Shown one piece after another: positions 31,755 to 41,170 of a stretch of 64,000 nucleotides of DNA; positions within the stretch are counted from its first letter, which is position 1, and every line of letters begins with the position of its first letter. Below the pieces are notes generated by a model. The model saw only the letters and a program-made list of their open reading frames with translations, was not told the DNA's origin and ran no database searches. The translations under genes were made by a program, and so were the position numbers. Source of the DNA: Tabrizicola aquatica (GTDB lineage Bacteria; Pseudomonadota; Alphaproteobacteria; Rhodobacterales; Rhodobacteraceae); the NCBI RefSeq assembly GCF_002900975.1, contig NZ_PJON01000001.1, forward strand, positions 620,001 to 684,000, read 5' to 3'.

Positions 31755-32754
31755 AGCGGATCCGGGGGTCGAGGATGCCGTACAGGATGTCGGCAACCAG
31801 GTTGAAAAGGACGATCAGGATCGCGGTGATGAAGGCGATGGTCTGCACCACGGGCAGGTCGTTGACATGGATCGCGCCGATCAGCGCCGCCCCGATGCCA
31901 TTGATCTTGAACACCTGTTCGGTGACGATAGCGCCGGCAAAGACGGCGGGCAGGCCCAGGGTGATGACGGTGATCACTGGGATCATCGAGTTGCGCAGGA
32001 CGTGTTTCAGGACCACGGTCCGCTCGCTTAGCCCCTTGGCGCGGGCGGTGCGGGCATAGTCCTGACTGAGGTTTTCCAGCATCGCCGAGCGGGTGTAGCG
32101 GCTGAGTTCGGCGGCGTTGAAAAGGGCCAGCACGGCGACGGGCAGGAACATCTGCCGGACCTGCTGCTTGAAGGTTTCCCAATCCACGACCTCGAGCGAG
32201 GTGTTGTAGATCGAGGGGAACCAGCCCAGCCAGGTGGTGAAGATGATGATGGCAAGGAGGCCGGTGAAGAAGGTCGGGACCGAGTAGCCGACCATCGAGA
32301 CGAAGGTGCCGACCTGGTCGAACCAGGAATACTGGCGATAGGCGGAGTAGATGCCGATGGGCAGCGCGATCAGGATGGCGACGACATAGGCGGTGCCGAT
32401 CACGATCAGCGTCTGGGGCAGACGCTCGCCGATATAGTCCATCACCGGGACCTTGGAGGAATAAGAGATGATGCGCGGGGCGCCGTCGGCGTAATTGGTG
32501 CCGAAGGCCGCGTCGATGGCATAGAGCGGCTCGGTCCAGAAGAACTGCTTCAGCCACAAGAGATAGCGGATATGCACAGGCTCATTGATGCCCATGGCTT
32601 CGATCATCTTGGCCTTGACCTCGGGCGGCACGGTCAGCGGGATTTCGGACGCGGGACTGCCGGGCGCGAGATCGACCAGAAGGAAGATCACGAGGCTGAT
32701 GAGCAGGAGCGTCGGGATCGCGACCAGCAAGCGCCGGAGCGTGTAGGTCAACAT
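31747..32754 (-). CDS. Peptide/nickel-type ABC transporter permease (DppB/OppB-like)
   Basis: A 335-residue permease with six predicted helices. The N-terminal LTYTLRRLLVAIPTLLLISLVIFLLVDLAPG is the classic DppB/OppB start, and the EAA loop is YARTARAKGLSERTVVLKHVLRN (key residues A-KG--...-L--HVLRN). It has a larger periplasmic insert after the first helix than E. coli DppB (residues about 60-110). It follows the binding-protein gene across a 71-base gap that contains a strong hairpin. Confidence 0.93.
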   Translation of the reverse strand: MLTYTLRRLLVAIPTLLLISLVIFLLVDLAPGSPASEIPLTVPPEVKAKMIEAMGINEPVHIRYLLWLKQFFWTEPLYAIDAAFGTNYADGAPRIISYSSKVPVMDYIGERLPQTLIVIGTAYVVAILIALPIGIYSAYRQYSWFDQVGTFVSMVGYSVPTFFTGLLAIIIFTTWLGWFPSIYNTSLEVVDWETFKQQVRQMFLPVAVLALFNAAELSRYTRSAMLENLSQDYARTARAKGLSERTVVLKHVLRNSMIPVITVITLGLPAVFAGAIVTEQVFKINGIGAALIGAIHVNDLPVVQTIAFITAILIVLFNLVADILYGILDPRIRYD

Positions 32755-32784
32755 GGGCGGGCCTGTCTGCTGGGGAGGAAGGGT

Positions 32785-32812
32785 AGGGTGCCCGCCAAGC
32801 GGCGGACACCCT
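32785..32812 (-). repeat. Intercistronic hairpin between binding-protein and permease genes
   Basis: In the minus-strand RNA AGGGUGUCCGCC pairs with GGCGGGCACCCU over 12 bp (one G-U) around GCUU. It lies 13 bases past the binding-protein stop. No T run follows, so it is more likely an RNA-stability or partial attenuation element than a full terminator. Confidence 0.7.
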
Positions 32813-32825
32813 GAAGATCAGAGAC

Positions 32826-34529
32826 TTACTTGATGCGGAACCAGTCCTGGGCGTTCCACAGCTCGGTGTCCCAGGTGTTCAGCACCACGCCGCCCAGCGT
32901 GTTCGAGGCGGCCGACAGACGGCCACGGTCGACCAGCGGCACGACGACGTAGCTGTCCTTGGTCAGCATCTCGTTCAGGCGGATGGCGATCTCGGCGCGC
33001 TTGGCCATGTCGGCGGTCTTGGACAGCTCGTCCACCAGCGCGTCATAGGCCGGGTCGCAGAAGCGGTTGATGTTCTCGCCCTGCCACTGGTTTTCCGGGC
33101 CCGGGATCTTGTCGCACTTGTACTGCGCCAGGTAGGGTTCCGGGTCGGTGCCGTCGAAGTTGTTGGCGTACATCTCGACGTCGGCATAGAACTTCTGGAA
33201 GGTGTCGGGCGAAGCCGCGTCACCGCCGAAGAACACCGAGGCGTCGACCTGCTTCAGTTCGACTTCCACGCCGATTTCGTTCCAGAACGACTTGATGATC
33301 GCCTGGAAGTCCTGGCGGACCGGGTTGACCGAGGTCTGGTACAGGACCTTCAGCTTCATCCCGTCCTTTTCGCGGACACCGTCGCCGTCGCTGTCAACCC
33401 AGCCGGATTCTTCCAGCAGGGCCTTCGCGCCTTCCACGTCCTGCGTCAGGCAGTCGGTGTTCGGGCTGGCGAACATTTCCGGCGCCGGGACCAGGTTGCA
33501 GGTCGCGCGGCCGGCGGCGCCATAGCCCACGTCAACCAGAACCTGGCGGTCGATGGCCATCGACAGCGCCTTGCGGACGTTGATGTCGGACAGGAACGGG
33601 TGCGGGTGCTTGACCGTCGACCGCTCGCCTTCCGGCAGGTTCGGGTCGGGGTTGGTCATGTTCATCTCGATCCGCTCGACCAGCGTGCCGAAGCCGTTCA
33701 AGAGAACACCCTTGCCGGCCGCAGCCATCTGGGTCTGCATTTCCGGGTTGATCTGGGTGTTCCAGGCATAGTCGAACTCGCCGGTTTCCAGAACCGCACG
33801 CGCGGCCGCCTGGGCGTCGCCGCCGCCCTTCACCGTCATCGTCGCAAATGCCGGTTTGGCCGGGTCGCGGTAGTTCGGGTTGGCTTCCAGTTCGACCACG
33901 TCATTGACCTTGAAGTCCTTGACCATGAACGGGCCGGTGCCGATCGGCTTGAAGTTCTGGTCCGAGCAGGTCGAGGCCGCAGCACCCAGGCAGTTGGCGA
34001 ACTGCGCCGCCTGCAGGATGGGCGAGGTGCCGCCGACGAAGGCCTGGTAGGGGTTCGGCTTCGGGCCCGAGAACTTGATGACGATGGTCAGCTCGTCCGG
34101 GGTCTCGATCGCGGTGATGCCTTCATAGCGGGCAGCCTGGGCGCAGCCGCCTTCGGGATGGGTGCAGTATTCCCAGGTGAACTTGGCGTCGGCCGAGGTG
34201 ACGGGGGTGCCATCCGACCACAGGAGACCCGGCTTCAGCTTCCAGGTGATCTGGGTCAGGTCTTCGGTGATGCCGCCGTTTTCGACGGTCGGGACCGACT
34301 CGACCAGACGGGGAATGACCACGCCCTTTTCGTCAAAGCCGGCCAGGCCTTCAAGGATCAGCGAGGCGGTTTCGACGTCCTTGGTGCCGGACGACAGGTA
34401 GGGGTTCAGGATCGAGGGCGCTTGCCAATACAGCACGTTGACGTGCCCGTCGGCGCCGCGCTCGGCGAAGGCGGCCGGGGCCAGGCCCAGGGCCGCCACG
34501 GCGCCCATCAGGGCGGTTCTCAGTTTCAT
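32826..34529 (-). CDS. Peptide ABC transporter substrate-binding protein (SBP_bac_5)
   Basis: A 567-residue periplasmic binding protein with a signal peptide ([18 protein letters not shown]). Family 5 landmarks are [29 protein letters not shown] near the start, [28 protein letters not shown] (about 90-117), [12 protein letters not shown], and [23 protein letters not shown]. It binds the transported peptide or related cationic solute and feeds the two permeases downstream. It starts four bases before the stop of the DppF-like gene (overlap), so the operon order is dppD-dppF-SBP-permease-permease. Confidence 0.93.
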   Translation of the reverse strand: MKLRTALMGAVAALGLAPAAFAERGADGHVNVLYWQAPSILNPYLSSGTKDVETASLILEGLAGFDEKGVVIPRLVESVPTVENGGITEDLTQITWKLKPGLLWSDGTPVTSADAKFTWEYCTHPEGGCAQAARYEGITAIETPDELTIVIKFSGPKPNPYQAFVGGTSPILQAAQFANCLGAAASTCSDQNFKPIGTGPFMVKDFKVNDVVELEANPNYRDPAKPAFATMTVKGGGDAQAAARAVLETGEFDYAWNTQINPEMQTQMAAAGKGVLLNGFGTLVERIEMNMTNPDPNLPEGERSTVKHPHPFLSDINVRKALSMAIDRQVLVDVGYGAAGRATCNLVPAPEMFASPNTDCLTQDVEGAKALLEESGWVDSDGDGVREKDGMKLKVLYQTSVNPVRQDFQAIIKSFWNEIGVEVELKQVDASVFFGGDAASPDTFQKFYADVEMYANNFDGTDPEPYLAQYKCDKIPGPENQWQGENINRFCDPAYDALVDELSKTADMAKRAEIAIRLNEMLTKDSYVVVPLVDRGRLSAASNTLGGVVLNTWDTELWNAQDWFRIK

Positions 34530-35566
34530 TGCGTCACTCCTTGTTGGTTGCGCTCGAAAGCCTCGGGTGCGCCGGTTGATCCGGCGGCGGTGTTGTCGAA
34601 CAGGTGGCAGGCGACGAAGCGGCCCGGTTCCACCTCTTGCAGTTGCGGTTTTTCCACGCGGCAGCGGTCAAAGACCTTGGGGCAGCGGGTGCAGAAGTTG
34701 CAGCCCTGCGGCGGGTTGGCGGGCGAGGGCACGTCGCCCTTGAGGATGATCCGCTTGCGGTTCTGCGCCAGCACCGGATCGGGTTCGTTCACGGCCGACA
34801 GCAGCGCCTCGGCATAGGGATGCAGGGGGCGGGCATAAAGCGCGTCGCGGGGGGACAGTTCGGCGATCCGGCCCAGATACATCACCGCCACGCGGTCGGC
34901 GATGTGGCGGACCATCGACAGGTCGTGGCTGATGAAAAGATAGGTCAGGCCGAACTTTTCCTGCAGATCCTCAAGCAGGTTCACGACCTGCGCCTGGATC
35001 GAGACGTCCAGCGCGGCGATGGGTTCGTCGCAGACGATGAACTTGGGGTTCAGGGCAAGCGCCCGGGCGATGCCGATGCGCTGGCGCTGGCCGCCGCTGA
35101 ATTCATGCGGGTAGCGGTTGGCGAAGCGGCGGTTGAGGCCGACCTGATCCATCAGCTCGTAGACCCGCTCCAGCTTTTTCGCCTTGGGCCAGTCGGTGTG
35201 TTCGTCCAACGGCTCACCAATGATGCGGGCCAAGGTCATCCGGGGGTTGAGGCTGGCCTGCGGGTCCTGGAACACCATCTGCATCGTCGGGCGCTTCTTG
35301 CGCAACGCCTCGGGGCCAAGGCTGGCCACATCGTCGCCGTCGATCACCACGCGGCCCGCGGTGGGTTCGTAAAGCCGCAGCAGGGCACGGCCCACGGTGG
35401 ACTTGCCGCAACCGGATTCGCCGACGAGGCCCAGGGTCTCCCCCGGCAGGATGGAAAAGCTGACCCCGTCCACCGCCTTTACGTCGCCGGTGTGGCGGCG
35501 AAAGACCCCGGTGTAGATCGGGAAATGCATCTTCAGGTCGTCGACCTTGACCAGGGGTTCAGGCAT
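34526..35566 (-). CDS. Peptide ABC transporter ATP-binding protein (DppF/OppF-like)
   Basis: A 346-residue ATPase. Walker A is GESGCGKST (about residues 51-59), the signature is [15 protein letters not shown], and Walker B is [12 protein letters not shown]. The C-terminal oligopeptide/dipeptide extension with [18 protein letters not shown] holds the cysteines expected for the family. I chose the ATG at 35566, which overlaps the DppD-like stop by eight bases; the frame is open further upstream only as a shadow of that gene. Confidence 0.93.
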   Translation of the reverse strand: MPEPLVKVDDLKMHFPIYTGVFRRHTGDVKAVDGVSFSILPGETLGLVGESGCGKSTVGRALLRLYEPTAGRVVIDGDDVASLGPEALRKKRPTMQMVFQDPQASLNPRMTLARIIGEPLDEHTDWPKAKKLERVYELMDQVGLNRRFANRYPHEFSGGQRQRIGIARALALNPKFIVCDEPIAALDVSIQAQVVNLLEDLQEKFGLTYLFISHDLSMVRHIADRVAVMYLGRIAELSPRDALYARPLHPYAEALLSAVNEPDPVLAQNRKRIILKGDVPSPANPPQGCNFCTRCPKVFDRCRVEKPQLQEVEPGRFVACHLFDNTAAGSTGAPEAFERNQQGVTQ

Positions 35567-36590
35567 GGGCGGCCTCCGCGCGGGGGGCCGGGGCGGGGGC
35601 CGACCAGTGGCAGGCGACGTCATGGCCCTGGCCGACGGTCTGGCCGTCGATCGCGCGGCGGGCCGGGTTTTCGCGGTCGCAGCGGTCGTGGCGGTGTTCG
35701 CAGCGGGCGCGGAACGGGCAGGCGGTTGGCGCGCCGGCCAGGATCGGCGGCTGGCCCTGGATGACCTTGAGCCGGTCCTCGCGTGGGCCGGAGATGGCCG
35801 GGATCGTCTTGAGCAGGGCACGGGTGTAGGGGTGCTGCGGGTTGGCGAACAACTCGCGCACCGGGGCCTGTTCGACGACCTGGCCGCCGTACATCACCAT
35901 CACCCGGTCCGCTATTCCGGCGATCACGCCAAGGTCATGGGTGATCCAGATGATCGCCATGCCCAGCTTCTGGCGAAGTTCCTTCACCAGTTCCAGGATC
36001 TGGGCCTGGATGGTCACGTCCAGCGCGGTGGTCGGTTCGTCGGCGATCAGCACGTCGGGGTCGCAGGCCAGCGCGATGGCGATCATCACCCGCTGGCGCA
36101 TGCCGCCGGAAAACTGGTGCGGATAGGCCTTGAGCCGGCGGCGCGCGTCGGGGATGCCGACCAGCTCCAGAAGTTCGACGGCGCGGTTGGCGGCGGCCGT
36201 CTTGTCCAGGCCCATGTGCTTGCGCAATGGCTCCATCAGCTGGTCGCCCAGGGTAAAGACCGGGTTCAGGCTGGTCATCGGGTCCTGGAACACGAAACCG
36301 ACCTTGGCGCCGCGCACCTCTTGCAGGCCCTTGTCGTCCAGCTGCAAGAGGTCGCGCCCGTCCAGCAGCACCTGCCCGCCCCGGATCTCGGCCGGGGGCG
36401 AGGGCAGAAGCCCGATCAGCGACATCATGGTGACGGACTTGCCCGACCCGCTTTCGCCGACGACGCCCAGAAGCTCTCCCCGGTTCAGGTGGAAGCTGAC
36501 GTCGTTGACGGCATGGATCTCGCCGCCGCGGGTGCGGAATACGGTGCGAAGGCCCTTGACATCAAGGACAGGCGCGGCCCCATCGGCCAT
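35559..36590 (-). CDS. Peptide ABC transporter ATP-binding protein (DppD/OppD-like)
   Basis: A 343-residue ATPase, first gene of the operon. Walker A GESGSGKS (about residues 45-52), Q-loop [12 protein letters not shown], signature [15 protein letters not shown], Walker [13 protein letters not shown], switch WITHDLGV. The C-terminal extension has [18 protein letters not shown]. It pairs with the DppF-like ATPase as a heterodimer. The 252-base gap upstream, shared with the divergent deacetylase gene, is AT-rich and should carry both promoters. Confidence 0.93.
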   Translation of the reverse strand: MADGAAPVLDVKGLRTVFRTRGGEIHAVNDVSFHLNRGELLGVVGESGSGKSVTMMSLIGLLPSPPAEIRGGQVLLDGRDLLQLDDKGLQEVRGAKVGFVFQDPMTSLNPVFTLGDQLMEPLRKHMGLDKTAAANRAVELLELVGIPDARRRLKAYPHQFSGGMRQRVMIAIALACDPDVLIADEPTTALDVTIQAQILELVKELRQKLGMAIIWITHDLGVIAGIADRVMVMYGGQVVEQAPVRELFANPQHPYTRALLKTIPAISGPREDRLKVIQGQPPILAGAPTACPFRARCEHRHDRCDRENPARRAIDGQTVGQGHDVACHWSAPAPAPRAEAAHA

Positions 36591-36842
36591 TCAAAACTCC
36601 CCGCGTCGTTTCTTAGTTGTTGTTATTCTTAGGTCTTTTTAGCCGGAAGCCGTGGCGCAGCCCCGATCTTGGGCCAACTGTTTCCGATTTTCCGCCCTCT
36701 ATCAATCCTGTTTCGCTGCGCGATTCCACTGGTCATCGCCGTCATTCTGCCGGATCGCCCCTGCAATCTGCCAGATATTGACAGTGTTGCGGCCGGGGGT
36801 GAGGGTGGCCACTACATGTTGCGTGCGGGATTGGGGGCTAAA

Positions 36843-38000
36843 ATGCAGGCACTGACGTCGCGTCAGATCCTTGACCAGCTGGTCAGCTTTCCGACCGTGA
36901 GTCGCGGATCGAATCTGGCGCTGGTCGATTGGCTGGAGGGCTACCTGACCGGGCAGGGCATCCGCTGCTTCCGGCACTGGAACGAGGACCGGCAGAAAGC
37001 GGCACTGATTGCCCATGCCGGCCCGTGGGAGGAAGGTGCGGTGGTTCTGTCCGGCCATTCGGATGTGGTGCCGGTGGACGGGCAGGCCTGGACCTCGGAC
37101 CCCTGGGTGGTGACGGAACGCGACGGGCGGCTCTACGGGCGCGGGACCTGCGACATGAAGGGATATGTCGCGCTGGCGGTCTGGGCGCTGGTCGAGGCGC
37201 AGGCGCGCGGGGTGCGGCGGCCGCTGCAACTGGCGCTGTCCTATGACGAGGAGATCGGCTGCACCGGCGCGCCGCCGATGATCCGCACGATGCAGGAGGT
37301 GGTGCCGAAAGGCAGCGCCGCGATCATCGGCGAGCCAAGCCGGATGGGCGTGATTACCGGGCACAAGGGCGGCACCGGCTATCATGTGCATGTGAAGGGG
37401 TTCGAGGTCCATTCCTCGCTGCTGCCCTATGGCGTTTCGGCGATCATGGAAGGCGCGCGGCTGATCGACTGGCTGAACGAGGTGAACGCGGAAATCCGGG
37501 CCCGGCCGCAGACGCCGATGGCCGCGCGCTTTGATCCGCCCTTTACCACGTTGCATGTCGGCATGATCCAGGGCGGGACCGCGCACAACATCACCGCCGC
37601 CGACTGCCGCTTTGCGGTCGAGATGCGGGTGGTCCCGGGCGAGTCGATCCCGGACTGGGAAGCGCGCTTTGTCGCAAAGGCGGCTGAGTTGACGGCCGCG
37701 ATGCAGGCGGTGCGGCCCGAGGCGGGCATCCATCTGGAGAAGTTTTTCGGCGTCCCCGGCCTGCAGCCCGAGACCGAGGGCGAGGCCGAGGCCCTGGCCC
37801 GCCGCCTGACCGGAGACAACCGGACTGGCGTCGTCAGCTACGGCACCGAGGCCGGGCAGTTCCAGGACGCGGGCTATTCCGCCGTGGTCTGCGGCCCAGG
37901 CGACATAGCCCAGGCGCACCAGCCGGACGAATATCTGGAGCTTTCCGAATGGCAGGCCGGGCAGCGGTTCATGGAGCGCCTTCTGGAGGCGCTGGCGTGA
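36843..38000 (+). CDS. argE: Acetylornithine deacetylase (ArgE/DapE family, M20)
   Basis: A 385-residue zinc deacetylase. Metal-site motifs are LSGHSDVVPVDGQAW (His, and Asp nearby), GRGTCDMKGY (bridging Asp), and LALSYDEEIGCTGA (Glu pair), then GEPSRMGVITGHKGG and a dimerisation domain with HSSLLPYGVSAI. The closest match is the ArgE branch, which removes the acetyl group from N-acetylornithine. Its neighbours (a peptide transporter and an amino-acid oxidase) suggest it may instead release amino acids from imported N-acyl compounds. ATG at 36843 chosen for the GGGGGC site; an ATG 27 bases earlier is possible. Stop overlaps the next gene. Confidence 0.85.
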   Translation: MQALTSRQILDQLVSFPTVSRGSNLALVDWLEGYLTGQGIRCFRHWNEDRQKAALIAHAGPWEEGAVVLSGHSDVVPVDGQAWTSDPWVVTERDGRLYGRGTCDMKGYVALAVWALVEAQARGVRRPLQLALSYDEEIGCTGAPPMIRTMQEVVPKGSAAIIGEPSRMGVITGHKGGTGYHVHVKGFEVHSSLLPYGVSAIMEGARLIDWLNEVNAEIRARPQTPMAARFDPPFTTLHVGMIQGGTAHNITAADCRFAVEMRVVPGESIPDWEARFVAKAAELTAAMQAVRPEAGIHLEKFFGVPGLQPETEGEAEALARRLTGDNRTGVVSYGTEAGQFQDAGYSAVVCGPGDIAQAHQPDEYLELSEWQAGQRFMERLLEALA

Positions 38001-39340
38001 GCTTTCCGATTTCCGAGGCCTCGCCGGTCCGTTTTTCGGCAGCGTTGCCCGACCGGGTCGACGTGGCGATTGTCGGCGGGGGCGTCATCGGAGTGATGGC
38101 GGCCTGGTTCCTGCGGCAGAAGGGATTGTCGGTCCTGGTGCTGGAAAAGGGCCGCATCGCGGGCGAGCAATCCAGCCGCAACTGGGGCTGGGTCCGCCAG
38201 CAGGGCCGCGATCCGGGCGAATTGCCGATCATGGTCGAAAGTCTGGCGATCTGGAACCGCCTGGCGGCCGAGATGGGGGAAAGCCTGGGCTTCCGGCAGA
38301 CCGGCGTTTTGTACCTGGCCAAGACCGAGCGCGAAATGGCGGGGTTCGAGGCCTGGACCGAACACTCCCGCGCGCACCAACTGGATACGCGGCTTCTGAC
38401 CGGGGCCGAAACCCTGGCCATGCTGAAAGGCGCGGTCGCCCCGTGGAAGGGCGCGCTTTACACCGCCTCGGATGCGCGGGCCGAGCCCTGGACGGCGGTC
38501 CCGGCGCTGGCGGCACGGGCAACGGAAGCGGGCGTCCTGATCCGCGAGGGCTGCGCGGTGCGCGCCCTGGACATTGCGGCCGGAAAGGTGGCGGGCGTGG
38601 TGACCGAGGCGGGGCGGGTGGCCTGCGACCGGGTGGTTGTCGCGGCGGGGGCCTGGTCGCGGCTGTTCCTGGGCCGGCATGGGGTGCGCATCCCGCAGCT
38701 TTCGGTGCTGGCCAGCGTGGCGGCGACCGAGCCGATGCCGGAAATCTTTCCCGGCAATGCCGCCGATGACGACTTTGCCTTCCGCCGCCGCGCCGACGGC
38801 GGGTATTCCATCGCGCCGGGCGGGTCAGAGCATGACTTCTTCATCGGCCCGGATGCGTTCAGGTCGTTTTCCCTGTATCTGCCGATCCTGAAGAAGGACC
38901 TCCGCTCGGCCCGGTTCCGCCCCATGGCACCGAAGGGCTTTCCCGACGCCTGGTACACCCCGCGCCGCTGGGCCGAGGATGGGCCGAGCCCCTTCGAAGC
39001 GACGCGCATCCTGAACCCCGCGCCGAACCTGCGGACGCTGGGCCGCGTGCAGGACGCTTTCGCGCGGGCCTTCCCGTCGCTGGGCCGGCCTCGGCTGAAG
39101 GCGGCCTGGGGCGGGATGATCGATACGCTGCCGGATGTGGTGCCGATCGTGGATCATGGGCCGATCGCCGGCCTGACCATCGCCACGGGAATGAGCGGGC
39201 ATGGGTTCGGCATCGGTCCCGGCATGGGGCGGGTGGTGGCGGACCTGGTGACGGGGGGGCATGTCGGGCATGACCTGTCACGCTTCCGTTTCGCGCGGTT
39301 CAGCGATGGCACGAAGATCGCGCCGGGGCCGAGCCTTTGA
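37997..39340 (+). CDS. FAD-dependent oxidoreductase (DadA-like)
   Basis: A 447-residue flavoprotein of the D-amino-acid/sarcosine oxidase group. The FAD site is VDVAIVGGGVIGVMAAWFL (about residues 20-38), followed by VLEKGRIAGEQSSRNWGWVRQQGRD, which marks a subgroup, and the C-terminal GMIDTLPDVVPIVDHG...GHGFGIGPGMGRVVADL FAD-contact region. The GTG start overlaps the argE stop (GTGA), so the two are coupled. It probably oxidises an amino acid or amine released by the deacetylase; substrate not determined from sequence. Confidence 0.85.
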   Translation: MSFPISEASPVRFSAALPDRVDVAIVGGGVIGVMAAWFLRQKGLSVLVLEKGRIAGEQSSRNWGWVRQQGRDPGELPIMVESLAIWNRLAAEMGESLGFRQTGVLYLAKTEREMAGFEAWTEHSRAHQLDTRLLTGAETLAMLKGAVAPWKGALYTASDARAEPWTAVPALAARATEAGVLIREGCAVRALDIAAGKVAGVVTEAGRVACDRVVVAAGAWSRLFLGRHGVRIPQLSVLASVAATEPMPEIFPGNAADDDFAFRRRADGGYSIAPGGSEHDFFIGPDAFRSFSLYLPILKKDLRSARFRPMAPKGFPDAWYTPRRWAEDGPSPFEATRILNPAPNLRTLGRVQDAFARAFPSLGRPRLKAAWGGMIDTLPDVVPIVDHGPIAGLTIATGMSGHGFGIGPGMGRVVADLVTGGHVGHDLSRFRFARFSDGTKIAPGPSL

Positions 39341-39359
39341 CCAGAAAGCGGAAAGCCCC

Positions 39360-39779
39360 TCAGTCCAGCCGCGCGCTTTCCCCGGAATGGCCGGCCCATT
39401 GCGGCAGACCGTCGGTGATCGGTGCCCAGGGCGCGCGGTCGGCAGCGAAGATATGTTCCTGCGGCGCCAGGCTGGGTGGGTCGATCAGCGTGCCATAGGC
39501 GACATGCGCCCAGGCCCCCTCACGCACGATGGAATAGAGCAGTGAGCCGCAACGCCCGCAATGCACATCGCGGATGTCGCCCTTGCCGTAGGACAGCAAA
39601 TCGTCTGCCCCTGCCGTCAGGCGCAGCTTGCCGATCGGGATGCCGCCCATCGGCTTGAACGCAGAGCCGGTGGTGCGCCGGCACTGGCCGCAATGGCAGT
39701 TCATCGCATAGTCGAAGGCGTCCTCGACCTCATAGCTTGTCTGCCCGCAGAGGCAGCTTCCCCTTAACGTCGCGGCCAT
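39360..39779 (-). CDS. GFA family protein (glutathione-dependent formaldehyde-activating-like)
   Basis: A 139-residue zinc protein of the GFA/CENP-V fold. The cysteines are in place: GSCLCGQTSY, NCHCGQCRRTTGSAF, and VHCGRCGSLLYS. The founding member helps formaldehyde react with glutathione, but most relatives lack a shown function. Given the serine-cycle genes 7 kb away a formaldehyde role would be attractive, yet nothing in the sequence singles it out. ATG at 39779 chosen where the family similarity starts. Confidence 0.85.
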   Translation of the reverse strand: MAATLRGSCLCGQTSYEVEDAFDYAMNCHCGQCRRTTGSAFKPMGGIPIGKLRLTAGADDLLSYGKGDIRDVHCGRCGSLLYSIVREGAWAHVAYGTLIDPPSLAPQEHIFAADRAPWAPITDGLPQWAGHSGESARLD

Positions 39780-39895
39780 CGGTCCCTCCGGTCCTATGTC
39801 CATCCTTGCGCGTGTCCGTTCCGCCTGCAAGCTTCGGCTTCCCCCTTGCCGAACCGGCCGGGAAGGATCAGGTTCCGAAGCAAAGGAGACATGAC

Positions 39896-41062
39896 ATGCC
39901 CGTAAAGAACCGTTTCGCCGAGCTTCTGCCCGAAATCACCGCCTGGCGGCGCGACTTCCATGAGCATCCCGAACTGCTGTTCGAGGTCCATCGCACCGCC
40001 GCGAAGGTGGCTGAGTTGTGCCGCAGCTTTGGCTGTGACGAGGTGGTGGAGGGCATTGGCCGCACCGGCGTCGTGGCGGTGATCAAGGGCAAGTCCGACA
40101 GCAAGGGCCGGGTGATCGGGTTGCGCGCCGACATGGACGCCCTGCCGATCAAGGAGCAGACGGGGGTGCCCTATGCCTCGAAAACCCCGGGCAAGATGCA
40201 TGCCTGCGGCCACGACGGGCATACCGCGATGCTTCTGGGCGCGGCGCGCTATCTGGCCGAGACGCGGAACTTTGACGGCACGGTCGTCTGCATCTTCCAG
40301 CCGGCAGAAGAGGGCGGCGGCGGCGGCCGCGAGATGGTGCAGGACGGGCTGATCAGCCGCTGGAAGATCGACGAGGTCTACGGGATGCACAACATGCCCG
40401 GTATCCCGGTCGGTCATTTCGCGATCCGGCCCGGGCCGATGATGGCGGCGGCCGACCAGTTCGAGATCGTGGTGACGGGGAAGGGCGGCCACGCCGCCAA
40501 GCCGCATGACTGCATCGACACCACGGTCGTCGCCGCGCATATCATCGTCGCGATCCAGACCATCGCCAGCCGCAACGTGGACCCGATGAAGCAGGTCGTC
40601 GTCTCGGTCTGCACGGTCGAGACCGACAGCACGGCGCATAACGTGATCCCGCAAGTGGTGAAGATGAAGGGCACGGTCCGCACCCTGGACCCCAAGGTGC
40701 AAGACTTTGTCGAGACGCGGCTGGCGCAGGTGGTCGAGGGCACGGCGCTTGCGCTTGGGGCGCGGGCCGAGGTCCACTACAGCCGCGGCTATCCGGTCAC
40801 GATCAATGCCCCCGACCATACCGGCTTTGCCGCCGAGGTGGCGCAGCAGGTCTCGGGGCAGGTGGACACCAATACCCCGCCACTGATGGGGGCCGAAGAT
40901 TTCAGCTATATGCTGAACGAACGCCCCGGCGCCTATATCTTCCTGGGCAATGGCGACACCGCGATGGTTCATCATCCGGCCTACAACTTCGACGACAACG
41001 CCATTCCCTTCGGCGCCAGCTGGTATGCCGGCATGGCCGAAGCGCGGATGCCCGCCGCCTGA
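39896..41062 (+). CDS. M20 family amidohydrolase (hippurate hydrolase / N-acyl amino acid amidohydrolase-like)
   Basis: A 388-residue metallopeptidase of the AbgB/HipO group. Landmarks are WRRDFHEHPELLFEVHRTA (about residues 15-33), GLRADMDALPIKEQTGVPYAS, MHACGHDGHTAMLLGAA with metal Cys and His, QPAEEGGGGGREMV with the catalytic Glu, and the C-terminal MGAEDFSYMLNERPGAYIFLGNG. It releases an amino acid from an N-acyl or aryl conjugate in the cytoplasm. The start has CAAAGGAG ahead. It is the second M20 enzyme in the neighbourhood after the ArgE-like protein, consistent with scavenging of acylated amino acids. Confidence 0.9.
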   Translation: MPVKNRFAELLPEITAWRRDFHEHPELLFEVHRTAAKVAELCRSFGCDEVVEGIGRTGVVAVIKGKSDSKGRVIGLRADMDALPIKEQTGVPYASKTPGKMHACGHDGHTAMLLGAARYLAETRNFDGTVVCIFQPAEEGGGGGREMVQDGLISRWKIDEVYGMHNMPGIPVGHFAIRPGPMMAAADQFEIVVTGKGGHAAKPHDCIDTTVVAAHIIVAIQTIASRNVDPMKQVVVSVCTVETDSTAHNVIPQVVKMKGTVRTLDPKVQDFVETRLAQVVEGTALALGARAEVHYSRGYPVTINAPDHTGFAAEVAQQVSGQVDTNTPPLMGAEDFSYMLNERPGAYIFLGNGDTAMVHHPAYNFDDNAIPFGASWYAGMAEARMPAA

Positions 41063-41170
41063 GCATTGACCAGCCGGGTGCCGGCCCAGGCACCCGGCTT
41101 GGCCCAAGGGTTGCGCGCGCGACGGCTTGGGCCAATACTCGGCCGCAGGTTGATCCCCGGAAGGCGCGAC

